A stretch of 64,000 bases of DNA from Hypoxylon rubiginosum (Eukaryota > Ascomycota > Sordariomycetes > Xylariales > Hypoxylaceae): NCBI GenBank assembly GCA_902806565.1, contig CADCXA010000004.1, forward strand, positions 62,001 to 126,000. The letters run 5' to 3'. The notes beneath the pieces were generated by a model. That model saw only the letters and a list, made by a program, of their open reading frames with translations. It did no database searches and was not told the origin of the DNA. Shown piece after piece: positions 22,769 to 34,619 of this stretch (position 1 is the first letter of the stretch; every line of letters starts with the position of its first letter). The position numbers and the translations under genes were made by a program.

Positions 22769-25668
22769 ATGATGAATGAAACCGACGTCGCGGCTTTCGA
22801 GCCCGTTCCCACACTTGTAAAGCCCCCATCGACCCACGGCCTTACTTCGACCGGGGTCATGCCAATTGAGCAAACGTCATGTAAGGCGAGAAGGCGGCCT
22901 CGGATCCCGTTCCCTACCTCAACTACCAACTATAGTCCTAGTTCTTCTTCTTCTTCGTCGGGGGTCGCGAAGACCAATAAACCTAGGGGGTACGGCGGGT
23001 CAGCGCCGTCATCGTCATCATTGGCCAGAGCCGTTGTCAGAAAGAGACAAAAGACCGCCGCCGATGTTGCCGTTGTGACGTCTACCACTGCTCCCACCGC
23101 AACAGCCGACGAGCTCGGGGCTTTTAGGCACAAGGCTTCCGAGGCTGGATGGGACCATCCCTTCCTGCCAGGATCCCCTAGCTACGGCGGAGTGCCAGAT
23201 ACAAACCCCGGCGCGAGAGACCACTTCACCCTGTCTTCTACCCTCGCACAGACTCACGCCCCGGACGTGTGCTACTTGCCTTGCAGTGACCCGGATCCGT
23301 TCAACTTGAACAGCCTGACCTTCTCATCAGCGTTTCACACTCCAGCCCCCTTCCTGACCGCCCACGAAAACTTCCAGTACGGGTACTCGTTGACGGGCTA
23401 TCCGACCGATTACCCAGATACCACGACCCAACCCTTCAATAGCTACGTCTTTAACTATCCCTTGAATCCTGCCCTCGACCCCGTGAACACGCCAGCCATG
23501 GTCGTTGTACGCGATGCCACCTACGCCGAACGGCAATTCCCGCATGAGTCCGATCCTTCGTGCTCAATAAAGGGAGAAAGTAACAGCGGGAAGAAAATCG
23601 AAGTTGGGTGGCATACAGTGGACAAGGTCGCGTTAGAAGAGAGCAGCAACCCCAGTCGCTACGACTGTGTTCAACACGAAGTTGACCACACCAGTAGCGA
23701 TACCGACGCGTTTCTCGGTGGGGAGTCGTACGTTTACGTCGCTCCTAAGATAATACGTGATGTTCCAACCGATGAAAACCGCCCATCTTCCCACTCCGAG
23801 AAGCGCTCGAGGGCATGCTTGGATGAGGAGGCACGTAGGATAACGGCCCAAACTCGGAAGCTCAAAGTATGTCCTCTCTCCTTCTCTCGTGCTCTGCTGG
23901 CCTCCCCCCTTCTGGCTTCACGAGTTAGCCGCGCTTGCCATCTGCTAACACGAGAGCAGGCCTGTATTCGATGTCGCATGCAGAAAATAAAAGTAGGTCT
24001 ACCGCTCATGTAATGTCACGGTGAAAGCATCATTTACTCACCCTTCCGGTAGTGTGTTCCGGATCCCGATGACGAAGCGCAGGATTGCCTGACCTGTCGA
24101 AGGATAAACCCGGATTCCAAAAAGGTGATCCATAGGCTTCAATGTCTGCGATGGAAGCTCGCAGAGGTAGTCCTCTTCCGTGAGGGTGGCCTTAACCTGA
24201 CAAAACGATGGACTGGAGTGAAGGTGAAAGACCTCGGCCCACGGGATTGGGCTAGCGACCGGATTCGCACCATCAAGGTCACTCTTGGCTACCGTGAAAA
24301 ACCGATAGAACTCTCCGTCCGGAAGTTCAAGCCGCATCAGACGGATGTTACCTGTAAGAACTGGGTCGACAAGACGGGTACCAAAAGGTCGTTTAATATC
24401 GAACCTTACGCGCTCGCGAGTACTCAAAAGACTACCGAAGCGTATAAGGGTTATATCTATCGGAATGCGCGGGCTGCGGTAGAGGAGTATAGCGATAACC
24501 CTGGGGTCCATCCGGTGGTGCGTGAGACGTACAAGGCTGCGTGAGTCGCGATTGCAATCCCCCACCCCCTGCTTTTTCTCTTCCTTTTTCTTTTCAAGAT
24601 ACTCTCTTTCTCGCCTATGCTCCTCCCTGAAATGTCAGCGCTTGGGGTCAAGTTCGTGTCATATTGCGCGGGAAGCTGATCTGGACATACGTCTCGACAG
24701 GATGCTATACGTGACGAGACTTGGCGTAAGATCATGAATCCAATGTGCCGAATCCTCAACTAAGTAACTCGTTTTAGAATTACCCCTCTGAAATGAGGAC
24801 CGAGGACGTGAGGCCTGGGGATTTCCTCAAGGAGTATTTCTACCTGTGGTTTGGAATTAGTCAGCAACTCGTCACTAATCTCTCCACGCTTGATCGGACA
24901 ACTGACTTGTGTCAACAGGAAATACCCTGGGATCGGCATTCATCGTGGGGGAAGACAGACTCGATATGAAGCCAGTAGATGATCGTGAGTGCCCGTACTA
25001 CAAGACGATATCCATCCCTCGGATGATCCCGGCGCAGTTCGATTCGCTAGGCTATGTGAACGTACTCGCACCGAAGAGAAAACAGGTGCTGGAGGGGTTG
25101 TGGAAGATGATGGCGAGCAAGAACCCGCATCACTTCTTTGCTATATATCTTACCGTGTTTATGCTCCTTCACGAAGTTTCTGTCACGTCAGCCGATAGGC
25201 TGCGCCGTGCTAGAGAAAACAAGGAAGTAAGTAACGGAAGCAGAACTAATGTCGGTGGCTTAGAGCCTCCCTGACTGACGGAATGCGCAGAACCGGCGGT
25301 ACGATCTTGCGCGGTTTGTAGAGCAGCTCCAGGAGGGAGCAAATATTGTCCTTAGTCATTGGCATTATTACAAACGCAACGTCGACAACTGGATAATGGA
25401 TGTAGAGTCCAAGGAAAAGGAAGAGCGGAAGAACGTAGTGTGGGGAGAACTCGATGCCGACGAGGTGCAGCTGCTCGTTAGGACACGCCGAGCCTATAAG
25501 GCTAGAGGTGAGATCTTATAATGCCGTGCTATTGAGTGACGCAGGTCTGACAAGATAACAGAAGCCGAGACGAGGCGCTTAGGACCGATGACTTGGGAAA
25601 ACGACCTCTACTTCGTGTCGCAGATGTTTGAGGAAGGTTGGCAACCGAAGCCGACATTTAGCTCGTAA
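22769..25668 (+). CDS. Zn2Cys6 (C6) transcription factor
   Basis: Eight exons, 22769-23866, 23960-23992, 24053-24540, 24653-24725, 24778-24859, 24919-25226, 25291-25507 and 25562-25668, give 801 residues. Residues 1-360 are Ser/Thr/Pro-rich and disordered. The zinc cluster is reconstituted across exons 2 and 3: C368-x2-C371-x6-C378-x10-C389-x2-C392, with a sixth Cys at about 408 in RLQCLRWKL. The internal position and the longer last spacing match a fungal subgroup where CLRxK follows the cluster. The C-terminal 400 residues form a helical regulatory region typical of these factors. It presumably binds DNA in the nucleus; its targets are unknown. The donors of introns 1 (GTATGT), 2 (GTAGGT) and 4 (GTAAGA) are ordinary, while intron 5 uses GTCAGC and is the least certain junction. 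A 33-nt exon 2 carries the first two Cys ligands. Confidence 0.82.
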
Positions 25669-26675
25669 GGGTCGAAGGTGATAAACAGGAGCACAAGGTT
25701 TATATACACGCATCCGGTGGTAGGGAGTGGTTGGTGTTGATGTTATCGAGGGACACAAGGGAATACACGCAAGGGAGGCAAGTACACCGCTGCCAGACTG
25801 TCGTCTTCAGTCCCACGACTGTTGCATGTTATGACCGTAACGATCACGTCCTCTGAATTCAAACATTCCATACATTTGGCAGATACGATAGCCATGGCGC
25901 ATACGAAATAGTCGATGGCTGGTAAGGCAGAATCCGGAGCAAATACGTACGGATATGTAGGTGGTAGAGCAGCTGGTACTAATTCATGGCGACCAGGCCA
26001 GTGCCCTTAGCGGCGAGCCGTCGAGGTAGCTTTCATGAATGGTTTGCTACTGATATATAAGTCGTGTTTTGGGAGCCAATAGGCTATGATGGGAGTTAAT
26101 TTATAATACGATGGATTTCTTTCGCACGTTTTTAAGAAGATGAAGTTTGAAGTCCACCTGGGCAAAGAGGAGTGAAAAGTAAAATAATAATGCAGTCAAT
26201 GGTTACGAAATAGATGTATTTTGTTTATATGTTGCACAGCCACAGCAGATACTTTAGGTACCTAAAGTGTCTAGTACGCCACTTTAGTTGAGGTTCTCAG
26301 GTGGCAGGTGGCAGGTGGGCAGGTTACGTGTTATCTGTTATCGATTAGGACGTTTGACAAGTAAACGGACGGGACAAACTTGGGAAAGTCGCCAGATCGC
26401 ATCAACCTTTCTCATTTATTCATTTCTTATATCCATCCCGACGTTCACTTCCTTCGGTAGGCATTGGGAATTCACGACCTTCCGCATTATATATACCTCA
26501 TATATACCTCCATTGCGACCATCCACTGCCACCCACAAAAAAAAAACCACATTCTACAGGTTGCACAGCGAAACACTACCTTGGCGCCGCCATCGCGATC
26601 CAACGTAATTCCGCACTAGAGATCTACGATTCGTCTCTACGTCTACTTAACCTCGTTGCCGATAGGTTGTCCATC
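25669..26675. promoter_or_regulatory. Intergenic region upstream of SEC72
   Basis: No gene is seen. It contains the perfect 18-bp palindrome ACTTTAGGTACCTAAAGT at 26251-26268, followed by repeated GGTGGCAG units near 26300 and a TATATACCTCA direct repeat near 26490-26510. Confidence 0.5.
26251..26268. repeat. 18-bp perfect palindrome around TAGGTACCTA
   Basis: ACTTTAGGTACCTAAAGT equals its reverse complement. It lies about 400 bases upstream of the SEC72 start. Confidence 0.9.
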
Positions 26676-27305
26676 ATGGCCACAGCTACCATGTCTTCCG
26701 AGCTTGATACCTTTACCATGCTGCCTCTGCAGCTCGACCCGCAGACCAAGGCACTGACGACAACCTCGGGCTCGCGCGCCCTGCAAGCCGAATTAGCTAC
26801 CCTCAACACATTACACCGCTCCCTCCTGACGCTCGAAACACCAAACCAGGTGCCGCCTCCGCCAGTGCCTGTGAACCCGAAGCGGTCGGCCAACGTCAGC
26901 AAACTACGGGACAGCGGCAACGGCGAGTACCGCAAGGGCAAGCATACCGACGCCGTCAAGTTCTACAGCCTGGGACTGCAAATGGCGCTGACCCGGCCGC
27001 TGTGGGAGCCCCAGCAGCTCGTGCGCGAGGAGGTCGCGGCTCTCTATGCGAACCGCGCCCAAGCATACATGGCCCTGCAGAGCTGGGCCGAAGGCGCTGC
27101 CGATGCCGAGGCGAGCGTCGAGGCCAAGCGCGTCGGCAACTCGAAGGCCTGGTGGAGGCGCGGCAAGTGTCTGATGGAGATGGGAAGGATACCGGAGGCT
27201 AAGGAATGGGTCAACAAAGGCTTGGAGATGGAGGGCGATGAGGGCGAGCTAGTCGCCTTGCTGAAGGACATCAACGCGAAGCTGGGCGGCAAGGGTAGTT
27301 CATAA
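26676..27305 (+). CDS. SEC72: Sec72-like TPR subunit of the Sec62/63 ER translocation complex
   Basis: A single exon encodes 209 residues; ATG 26676 is used because the longer reading begins with TTG. Residues 1-65 carry the N-terminal segment (LDTFTMLPLQLDP) and a Pro-rich linker. Residues about 75-200 contain three TPR helical pairs (KLRDSGNGEYRKGKHTDAV; ALYANRAQAYMALQSWAEG; KAWWRRGKCLMEMGRIPEA). In yeast, Sec72 binds Sec71 and uses its TPR domain to dock cytosolic Hsp70 for post-translational import into the ER. The length agrees with fungal Sec72 (about 190-210). It is strongly GC-rich at third codon positions. It could in principle be another small TPR co-chaperone, but the N-terminal segment and length favour Sec72. 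Confidence 0.75.
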   Translation: MATATMSSELDTFTMLPLQLDPQTKALTTTSGSRALQAELATLNTLHRSLLTLETPNQVPPPPVPVNPKRSANVSKLRDSGNGEYRKGKHTDAVKFYSLGLQMALTRPLWEPQQLVREEVAALYANRAQAYMALQSWAEGAADAEASVEAKRVGNSKAWWRRGKCLMEMGRIPEAKEWVNKGLEMEGDEGELVALLKDINAKLGGKGSS

Positions 27306-28148
27306 TGTATCGCGGTTTGCTCTGTTCCTTCGTACTGTGGCTCATCACGCTACTACGGCTATGGGACGAATACTGGCCCTATGCTCTTTACTTATCATCA
27401 AAGGCGTCTAAGGAGTTGATTGGAAGGCAATGCATAGAATGTCTAATCGGATACCCTAAATCGGGATCTTCCTCTGGCATTCCTCTCGGCGTATAACATG
27501 TTACTTTGGCTGAGATTTGAACTTATCTAGATTACGAGCACAGGTATTAAATATGTGATCGTCAAGAATATGAAGAGTCCGTTTCTCACGCAGCTGAATT
27601 GACTGCCATAATTGTGGAAAATTAAATGTCTTGTCGCCTATGTAATCTCCCGCCTTTTTGGCTACTTCCAGAATCTGCCTAGGTACGTAGATCACATATG
27701 TCCTATGGCCTTCTAATAATGACTGCAATCTGGCTGGAAGGGGCCCCAAGTCTCGAGGCGCACGCTGTCCGATGCCAGTAGTAACACCTGAACGAATTCC
27801 TTCCGTTTCGACCCTTTCGCATCCAGACCCGACGAATAGTCGATCAGCTCGAGTTCGTCGGAAGGGTGCCCTTCTCGGTGATTCCCATTCCGGAAGTAGA
27901 ACGCTGAAAACTAGCAGAGCAGTTCTGGGCGGCCAACGCTTCGAAATATATCTCGTCCGTTTCCTAGGTCTACCTATACATGACCAGCCAATCAAAAGAA
28001 AAACGGCTATGAGAAAAAAAAAACCCCCCCCCTAAAAGACAGGAAAGACTTCAATGCGTAGTTGTCGCTTGAGTGGTATCATCGTCTAAATCTCTCTTTC
28101 CGTTCTTCTCTTCTTCCCTGGGTTTGAATTATCACGTTCGATCCAACT
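27306..28148. other. Convergent intergenic region
   Basis: A minus-strand open frame at 27501-27995 runs for 164 codons, has no ATG and matches nothing I recognise. An A-run followed by a C-run lies at about 28013-28032. No supported feature. Confidence 0.45.
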
Positions 28149-28713
28149 TTATTGCTGCTTCTCCTGATCCCCTTTCTCTTGGACGCTCCGGTTCCTCGGC
28201 CGCATGACGGCATCCTGGCTGGTCATGCGGCGGTCGAGGGCGCGCTCTAGTTTGGCGCCGAGGGCGAGTTTATTGAGATTGGCAGACTTTTCCTCGGACA
28301 ATACGACGCGCTGCTGCGACAGGGCCTTGTTCTCCATGCGCGCGAGCCCCGTCTCTATGTCACGAATCTCGGCGTGCGCCGAATCGGTCGTCTGTACTGT
28401 CGCCGCTAACGAGGGAGCTGTGCTGTACGTGCTGTAACGCACAGAGGCGCGAGGGGAGCCGATCTACATTGAAGAGCAGGCGTTAGCAACCAAACATGTG
28501 TTGGGGGGGCGAGTCGTTTATTCGTGTTTGAAGGGATGATGAGAAAGGCCGTGAGGGTATATGAAGGAAGAATGTTAAGTCGTAGCCTAAACGTAATCGC
28601 TTACGGGTGACTACATGATGATGCCAACGACAACTGAAGACAGATTTGGGGGTCCTGGGACGTACAGTAGAAGGTGCCATGATGGGGCGAGACGAATCCA
28701 GGGAAGTAGGCAT
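28149..28713 (-). CDS. Small predicted coiled-coil protein, unknown function
   Basis: Two exons, 28713-28666 and 28463-28149, give 120 residues, with a 202-nt intron (GTACGT donor, TGTAG acceptor). A Ser/Thr/Tyr-rich N-terminus (PRASVRYSTYSTAPS) is followed by a charged heptad-like region at about 45-95 (EIRDIETGLARMENKALS... LSEEKSANLNKLALGAKLE), likely coiled coil, and a basic tail. I do not recognise the family. The regular helical charge pattern and good splice sites suggest a real, conserved small protein that may be part of a complex. The second in-frame ATG at 28680 (MAPST) is an equally plausible start. An AT-only repeat abuts the first ATG directly upstream, so the leader is unusual. 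Confidence 0.6.
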
Positions 28714-28772
28714 TTTATATTTTTATATTTTATATTTTATATTTTATATTTTATATTTTATATTTTATTTAT
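28711..28772. repeat. (TATTTTA)n AT-only repeat abutting a start codon
   Basis: About nine near-perfect TATTTTA/TATATTT units with no G or C form the sequence immediately before the ATG of the minus-strand coiled-coil gene. Confidence 0.9.
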
Positions 28773-30024
28773 TCGCGACGTTGGATATATACCCGATTTT
28801 TGTTGTTTCTTGTGCTGGTTAGGCTCTGCTGACGACGGTCGGGGTTTGCGACAAATTTAACGAGCAGCTGAAGCTGAAATGTTCGTCAGAGTGGCAGTGG
28901 TGGGTGGATCGAGGTTCGAAACGGCGCTATGCAAGGATGGCCAAGGCCCAAGGGTGAACGGACGAAGCCGGGATAGGGGTGACGAGATCTGTAGACTGTA
29001 GGAATGACCTCAAGCCGAATCAATTGGTGGTGAAAGACAGGTAAGCACGCAGTCATGCAGTTATGCAGCTATAACACGACCGTGTGAGGTTAGGAGTAGA
29101 TTAGACACCTAGGTAGAGGGACTGAGAGGCTGGAAGAGTAGAATAGGGGTCGCGGACGGGGAAAGTGGGAAAAAAAAGAAAGGAGGAAAAATAGATTGAA
29201 AGGGATGGCGGTGCGAAGATGCAGGTTGCGCGTGGGAATGGTAGTAATTGTACTACATACGAGAGAGGTTACAATGTCACAGCAAGCCTAGGATTAAAGT
29301 GGTGAGAAAAGCTGATAGATCATAGCGATCATAACCGTCCCAGTATGTATTACTTCCTGGGTATATTTGCCCAATTTATAACACGATACATACCACGCCT
29401 CCACGCCTAGCACCGCTCGCATGCCTCGCGTGCTTCGGTACGCGAAAATGCCCTAGATTGCCTAAGAACGGTTACTATTATAGGTAGGTAGGTAGTATAG
29501 TACCCAACCATAGGGTATGGCAACGCTTATGAAGACCGTGATGAGGCTATGACGCTCTGAACTGATTGCCTCCTCGCTAGACTGACTAGAACCCAATGAA
29601 TAGTTGTGTCTTGACATGTTCCAAAATTGTTAGTATTTTTGAATCTTTTTCTTTTTCACTCTCGGTGCCTTACGAAGTAGTAAGTAGGTAGGCAAAAGAA
29701 AGTATCGCTTACTACCTATATAGATTACCTACATATTATGGTACTATATAGTCAAGAAACTGTTGAGTTCAAAAGTTCCAATTCAACCTGTCTCATCATA
29801 ATAAAGGGGTAGGAAGGGGAAAGGGGGGGCTGCCACATGGCTCTAAGCTCGACGGATTATCGCCCACATGCATGCAGTCAGCAGCAGATATGGCGCATGC
29901 TCTGTTCTCATTCAATTCAAAAATCAACACAAGTCGCCTTAGCAGCTTAGTACCTACGCTTTGCTGGCTTAGGAGCCGGAGGTGGAACAAAGATTCATCA
30001 ATAATCAACTATGCCGAGGCGAGG

Positions 30025-30034
30025 TACCTAGGTA
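30025..30034. repeat. Palindrome TACCTAGGTA
   Basis: A perfect 10-bp copy of the element recurring through the window. Confidence 0.85.
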
Positions 30035-31315
30035 AGGATTCCACTAGCCGCTCGCCACCCGCCGCCCTCTTTGGTTTCAACGGCTCCCATCACCTTCGCG
30101 TTGGTTGTCTCCTTAAATTCATTCTCATACACGAGTCCCCTGAAGGGATTCCTGTGCTGGAATGGGAGTACGACATACAACATACATACCTCATATCGCC
30201 TCGACATATCACGACGAATAATGCATCAGAAAGTGTTGCCACCAATGAATTCGAGGCGAGGTTATTGTTATCTCCAAACCTTGTCTATTATAGCTGTCAA
30301 AGCTGATAAAAGGATGCCCGGACCTCTTTCCGATCCCCGAATTTTTATACCATGTACTTACCGAGCGGCGGCAGGATTTCATGACCGGTCTCTCTTGAGG
30401 TCGGATCTCGCTGATCATACAACATGACGACCGCATTATTGAGAAAATAGGCGGCTGGAGAGTTCCATCGCTGTCGTGCGCGAAGAAATGCGCCTAACAT
30501 ACTACTTATATAATAACATATAACCTGCCACCCAAAGCTATACCTACATACCTACATGTAGATAGGTATATACATATGCCGGTTGCTTATACACGTAGGC
30601 ATGTTGACATTATGCAGGCTTACAGGCGCGTACCTACTATACACAATACTTGTGACGGTACCTACATGGGAAAGTCGGCCGGTGTATTTAATGGTACTTG
30701 CTATATAACCTACAAGGTTCTTCCCCCTCCTTATCTCTTGCTCGCAAGTGGCTTCGGGGAGACCAGCACGTGGCCCAATGATCGTCATGTCGATCCGCCG
30801 AGGAACGCCATCACCATCACATCACTCTCGAGCCCAAGGCCTAAGCCAACCGCAAGCCAACCGCAGCTTGGCTATGGCTACTGGTAGGAGTAGGAGGTAA
30901 GCAATGAGCTCGAAGTCTGGTTGACGCGTGTTATACTTGTAGAGTAGACAGAATACATAAGAGAACATTGTAGGCTCTCTATCACACGCGCGGGGAACAA
31001 CCGTCATAAACGAATCTGTTGGCCTGCCGGTCAGCACACACCAACCAGACGTAAAGACTGGAAGATTAGCCCCTTGTTGCCTCTCGGAAGTTTGGATCGC
31101 TGACAATTGCAAAACACATGGCCAAGGGATCCCTGCTAGATTCAACCTATCTCGCTGCTTTCGTCAGACCTGCAGGCTCAGCACGTGGCGGTAAGGTAAG
31201 CTGGATGCGACCTTACCGTGCCATTGGCGGCCTATGCCTGCTAGGGTATTTTACACATGCAGACATGTATGTATTCCGCACAATGCATGTTATCATGTAG
31301 GATGATGCCGCTTAT

Positions 31316-31355
31316 GTACATACCTACCTAGGTACATATGTATGTAGGTATGTAC
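31316..31355. repeat. Inverted repeat with perfect 12-bp arms
   Basis: The left arm GTACATACCTAC (31316-31327) and right arm GTAGGTATGTAC (31344-31355) are exact reverse complements around a 16-nt spacer that itself holds CTAGGTACATATG. It could form a hairpin or cruciform. Confidence 0.9.
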
Positions 31356-32527
31356 TTACTTGTACTGTCCCATATGGCATATGCCCTAGTACCAGTTGTA
31401 TGGGCAAATTCAACGCGGAGCACCATCCGCGAGAGAGAAAAAAGGGAAGTAATGGTAAAAGGTAAGGTTACAGAAGGGTTTCTGAATACCTCCACAGTGC
31501 GTATCGTATCTTCTAATTCTCGGGTCCGTTACTTTCCATCTCTGATGATCCCTAGAAGCTTTCGTACAACCCTGGAATCTACACAGCTACATAGCCCGCT
31601 AGCCCGGGAGATTCCAAGTTCCAACCAACCACTGCCAGGGCTGCCACGAGGTCCGGACCCGGCTAATAGATTAAACTAACCTCTAATGCGGGTTACTGAC
31701 CGAGGGCGACTCGGCGAGGGCGAGGGCGGAGCCTGAAGCGAAGCGGTGCTTGCAAAGCTCCAACGCCGCTACATCCCGACACGATACTAAATTCGATCTT
31801 GCTAAGCTATCCACACAAGTTCCACCTAGTCATGATCTGTAGCAATCCGCGGCCGAAACTTTGATTCAACCTGCAACACGCAAAGGAAGAGATCGAGTCG
31901 CTGTCTCAGCGAGTGGATGCCGAACGACAAATATGACTGGTTGTGAGCGGTGAGTGCTCCTGACTGACCTGACCTTGTCTTATAGCTAATTACTTAGGTA
32001 CATTATGTAGGCACATAAGGTATGCGTGTGGTGGTTCAAAGTGCCACTGGTCCTCTCGTCTTCATTGTACTCCTCGCTTTGGGCCGCACGAACAGGATAC
32101 GGTACACATACGATAGAGAGCTCGATAGGAAAGACGCCACATTCGTATCTTGATGGACAGCTTTAGTTAACTGAGCCGCTAATACGACTCACGAAAAAAT
32201 CACGAGGTGTCAAGATGCCAACATGATTATACTATCCTCAAGATGGCTAGGCCGTTACCTGTGGCTAGTTTCATGGTGATAGTTCTCCCTACGCATGTCG
32301 GCATACCAAACATATTGTGGTTCCCTAGAAGTGTTTTATCATTAAACACTACTTTCGGGTAACTGACTATCATACCGAAGGAATGTCGCCTAATGTTAAA
32401 CCGACGGCCAGTAGGCAAGCCAAGTAAGTGCCTCTCGTTTCCCGCCAGTCTGGAATCCCACACATTTTTCTCTCGCCTCACCCGACCAGCGGTTACCTGC
32501 ATCCATACAATCTACCCCCAATTTCAC

Positions 32528-33238
32528 TCAATGATGACCGCGGCTCTTATGTGCTTTCTTCTTCCCATTCTGTGTCTTAGGCTTCTTCGAGTACTCCGTG
32601 CTCGTGTCGTGACTGGACCAGCGTGACCCTCGATGGTTCGGAGCCGTCGTTGACGACGAGGCGAACTGCTCGCCTTCTTCCGCGATAGGCGGGCAGCTTC
32701 CGTTGTGGTGGCTGAAGTCGTATGCTGCTCCTCGCTTGTGAGCCGAGCCTCGCGCGGTGCTATGGATTTTGCGGCTGCCTTTTCCCTTTCGAATATCTAC
32801 AAATGGCACTTCCGGGGTTGCACCCCTTGGGTTCGCTACGAATGATCAGGGAACGCGGTTCATGCGCAGACGGCACTGGGGGTTCGAATCCTCACATGAC
32901 GGACTGCACGAACTGCAGCACCCATGCCCGCATGGCACTTCCATGTCCTCTACTCTTCCCGTGAGGGGATTCCAATCCATCCGGCGGCCCAATACGGTGC
33001 ACCATCCCTGGGTATTGGGACCTTTTCCGCACACGCAACAGTTCCAACTGCCCATCAGGGCCTTGAAATTGCAGTTCTGCAGGGGGCAGTCGATGTTGGT
33101 TGGCTGCGGTGTCGAGTAGATCGGGTTCGAGCAGGGTGTCTCATACCCCGTGTCCAGATCGAACATGGCTTCCGGACAGTACAGCCATTTTACCGAAGTA
33201 TGTGAGCAGGGGTGATAGTGAGGATGTCCGTGGCACAT
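32528..33238 (-). CDS. Small Cys/His-rich putative zinc-binding protein, paralogue A
   Basis: Two exons, 33238-32896 and 32796-32528, give 203 residues; the 99-nt intron has a GTGAGG donor and a TTTGTAG acceptor in matching phase. The N-terminal module is C2-x8-C11-x-H13-x7-C21. A central block has CPLQNC (about 51-56) then GSWNCCVCGKGPNTQGWC (about 64-79). The third module is PCGHGCCSSC near 102-110 (C-x-H-x2-C-x2-C). After the splice the tail is basic and Ser-rich (RKGKGSRK, GKKKAHKSRGHH) and could be a nuclear or nucleic-acid-binding tail. No signal peptide is present, so it is probably intracellular. It shares layout and Cys spacing with the genes at 34620-34957 and 35880-36305 on the same strand. 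The function is unknown; similar W-x-CC-x-C zinc-ribbon-like proteins are scattered, uncharacterised, in ascomycete genomes. Confidence 0.65.
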
Positions 33239-34619
33239 TCTCCTCGGCTTTCGATAGAGGGGTCAAAGAAGAAAAAGTGACGGTACGAAGCTACGAGGCT
33301 GGCGTTTTTCGGCAAAGGAGACGGACTGACCGATACCGAGCGAAAACCTCGGACATCCTGGACCTTTTATATACGCTTACCTATGCCCGTGGAAGCCTTT
33401 GTATTTCTCCGGAAGCAACACCAGCACCAGCAGTCTGAAGGCTTCCTTCTCGTGTACATGTTCCAGCCTCGATCATCCCTGTGACGACAACGAAGAAAGG
33501 CCACTTGCCCCTCCGCCTAATGCACCACAGGCAACACGCCCCAGCTCTGCAGCACGTCGAGGAGAAAAGAAAAGAGAAAAAAAGGGGAGGCAAGGATCAG
33601 CAGCTCCCTCTTTCGTATTGGCGAGTGTACCCTTCGATTCCTGATCTAAAGTGCGGTACAGATCTTTTTTGTCTCGGGTAGTAGTGTGGATTAGTGCGAC
33701 TGCGATGCCAGCAGCAGCAGCCTACGACCCAATCGCCATATTCGCCCTACTGCTGGCCAGTTCGTCTCTGCTTATCCTTCCTTTGCCCTCCCTAAGGTAG
33801 GGTGGGTCACTCACTATTGGCTTCTCGACACACGTGCATTATGTACAACACCGTATATTGCCGAGCAGAGGCCTGCCTGGACATATACCGCTTAGAAGGT
33901 ACATCCTAGACAGCAGGGCGAGTTGCTTTTCGCGACTGAGACCTTGGGGATGTTCTAGTTACTTGGCGCCATGTACGGTTTTGCGATCGACCGGCAACCA
34001 GGTAGCTGGATTCGGTTGGCCGAGCATAATTGCTTTTTTGCCCAAACGTCGGCACACACCAGCACTCTTTCGTAACCTGCCTCCCCTTTTTTCGTACCAT
34101 CCCATCTTCGATTCTGCTATCCAGGCGCGCCGTTGTTAGACCTCCGAGGCGTCATCTCCGTCAGATCCCGAGACCTCGAATGCATCTTTCCTCACGTCAC
34201 GTATTATATGAGCACTTTCTTTAGTTAAGCCGAATAGTTTCGTCTGCTTAGTCGTTCAAATTCACTGTATATCCTGTTTGCTGTGCGCCCTTGTAGAATG
34301 GTGTCTTATTTGAGCGCCCATTAAAGTCCGCCACATGGAGCATATCTTACGCAATTCCAACGAATATACATAGGACCCTAATCTACCACTGCAGCCACCT
34401 TGGTATGCAAAAGACGGCCTTCTCCGATTCGTGGGAGCGGAAATGGATGGTTCGATGTTCGGTTCGTATACCTTCCCTCCTGGTCAAGTTCGCCTCCTAT
34501 CCATATCGCCATATCATTGATAGGGCGCTAAGGCTCTATTCTCCATTAACTCTCGGTAGCCGCCTCGCATGTCTCACAGCAAATATGGCCGCAACGATAC
34601 TCCTGCCTGTCGATAATCA
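33239..34619. other. Intergenic region between Cys/His paralogues A and B
   Basis: Open frames on both strands are short and overlapping with no recognisable domain. The region carries the promoter of paralogue A and the 3' flank of paralogue B. It is pyrimidine-rich in places, but no repeat of note is seen. Confidence 0.45.

Larger units (their letters stand above)
28773..32527. other. 3.7 kb gene-poor region
   Basis: No coding sequence is supported. Features seen are GGTA tracts (29481-29500), TACCTAGGTA at 30025-30034, a CCTACATGTAG cluster near 30540-30570, and a long inverted repeat at 31316-31355. Short open frames are interrupted and lack domain signals. Confidence 0.5.

Noticed and set aside
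18812..25668. Secondary-metabolite gene cluster
   Set aside because: The dioxygenase and C6 factor have no polyketide synthase, NRPS, terpene or P450 gene beside them; the MFS pump is more than 30 kb away.
27501..27995. 164-codon minus-strand open frame
   Set aside because: It has no ATG and no recognisable similarity; its length alone is not enough.
29096..32527. Transposable-element remnants in the gene-poor stretch
   Set aside because: No terminal repeats with target duplications, no transposase or reverse-transcriptase reading, only short palindromes and microsatellites.
32879..32897. tRNA-like B box (GGTTCGAATCC)
   Set aside because: The T-stem does not pair well, no A box lies upstream at the right distance, and the stretch falls at the edge of an exon/intron of the Cys/His paralogue A.
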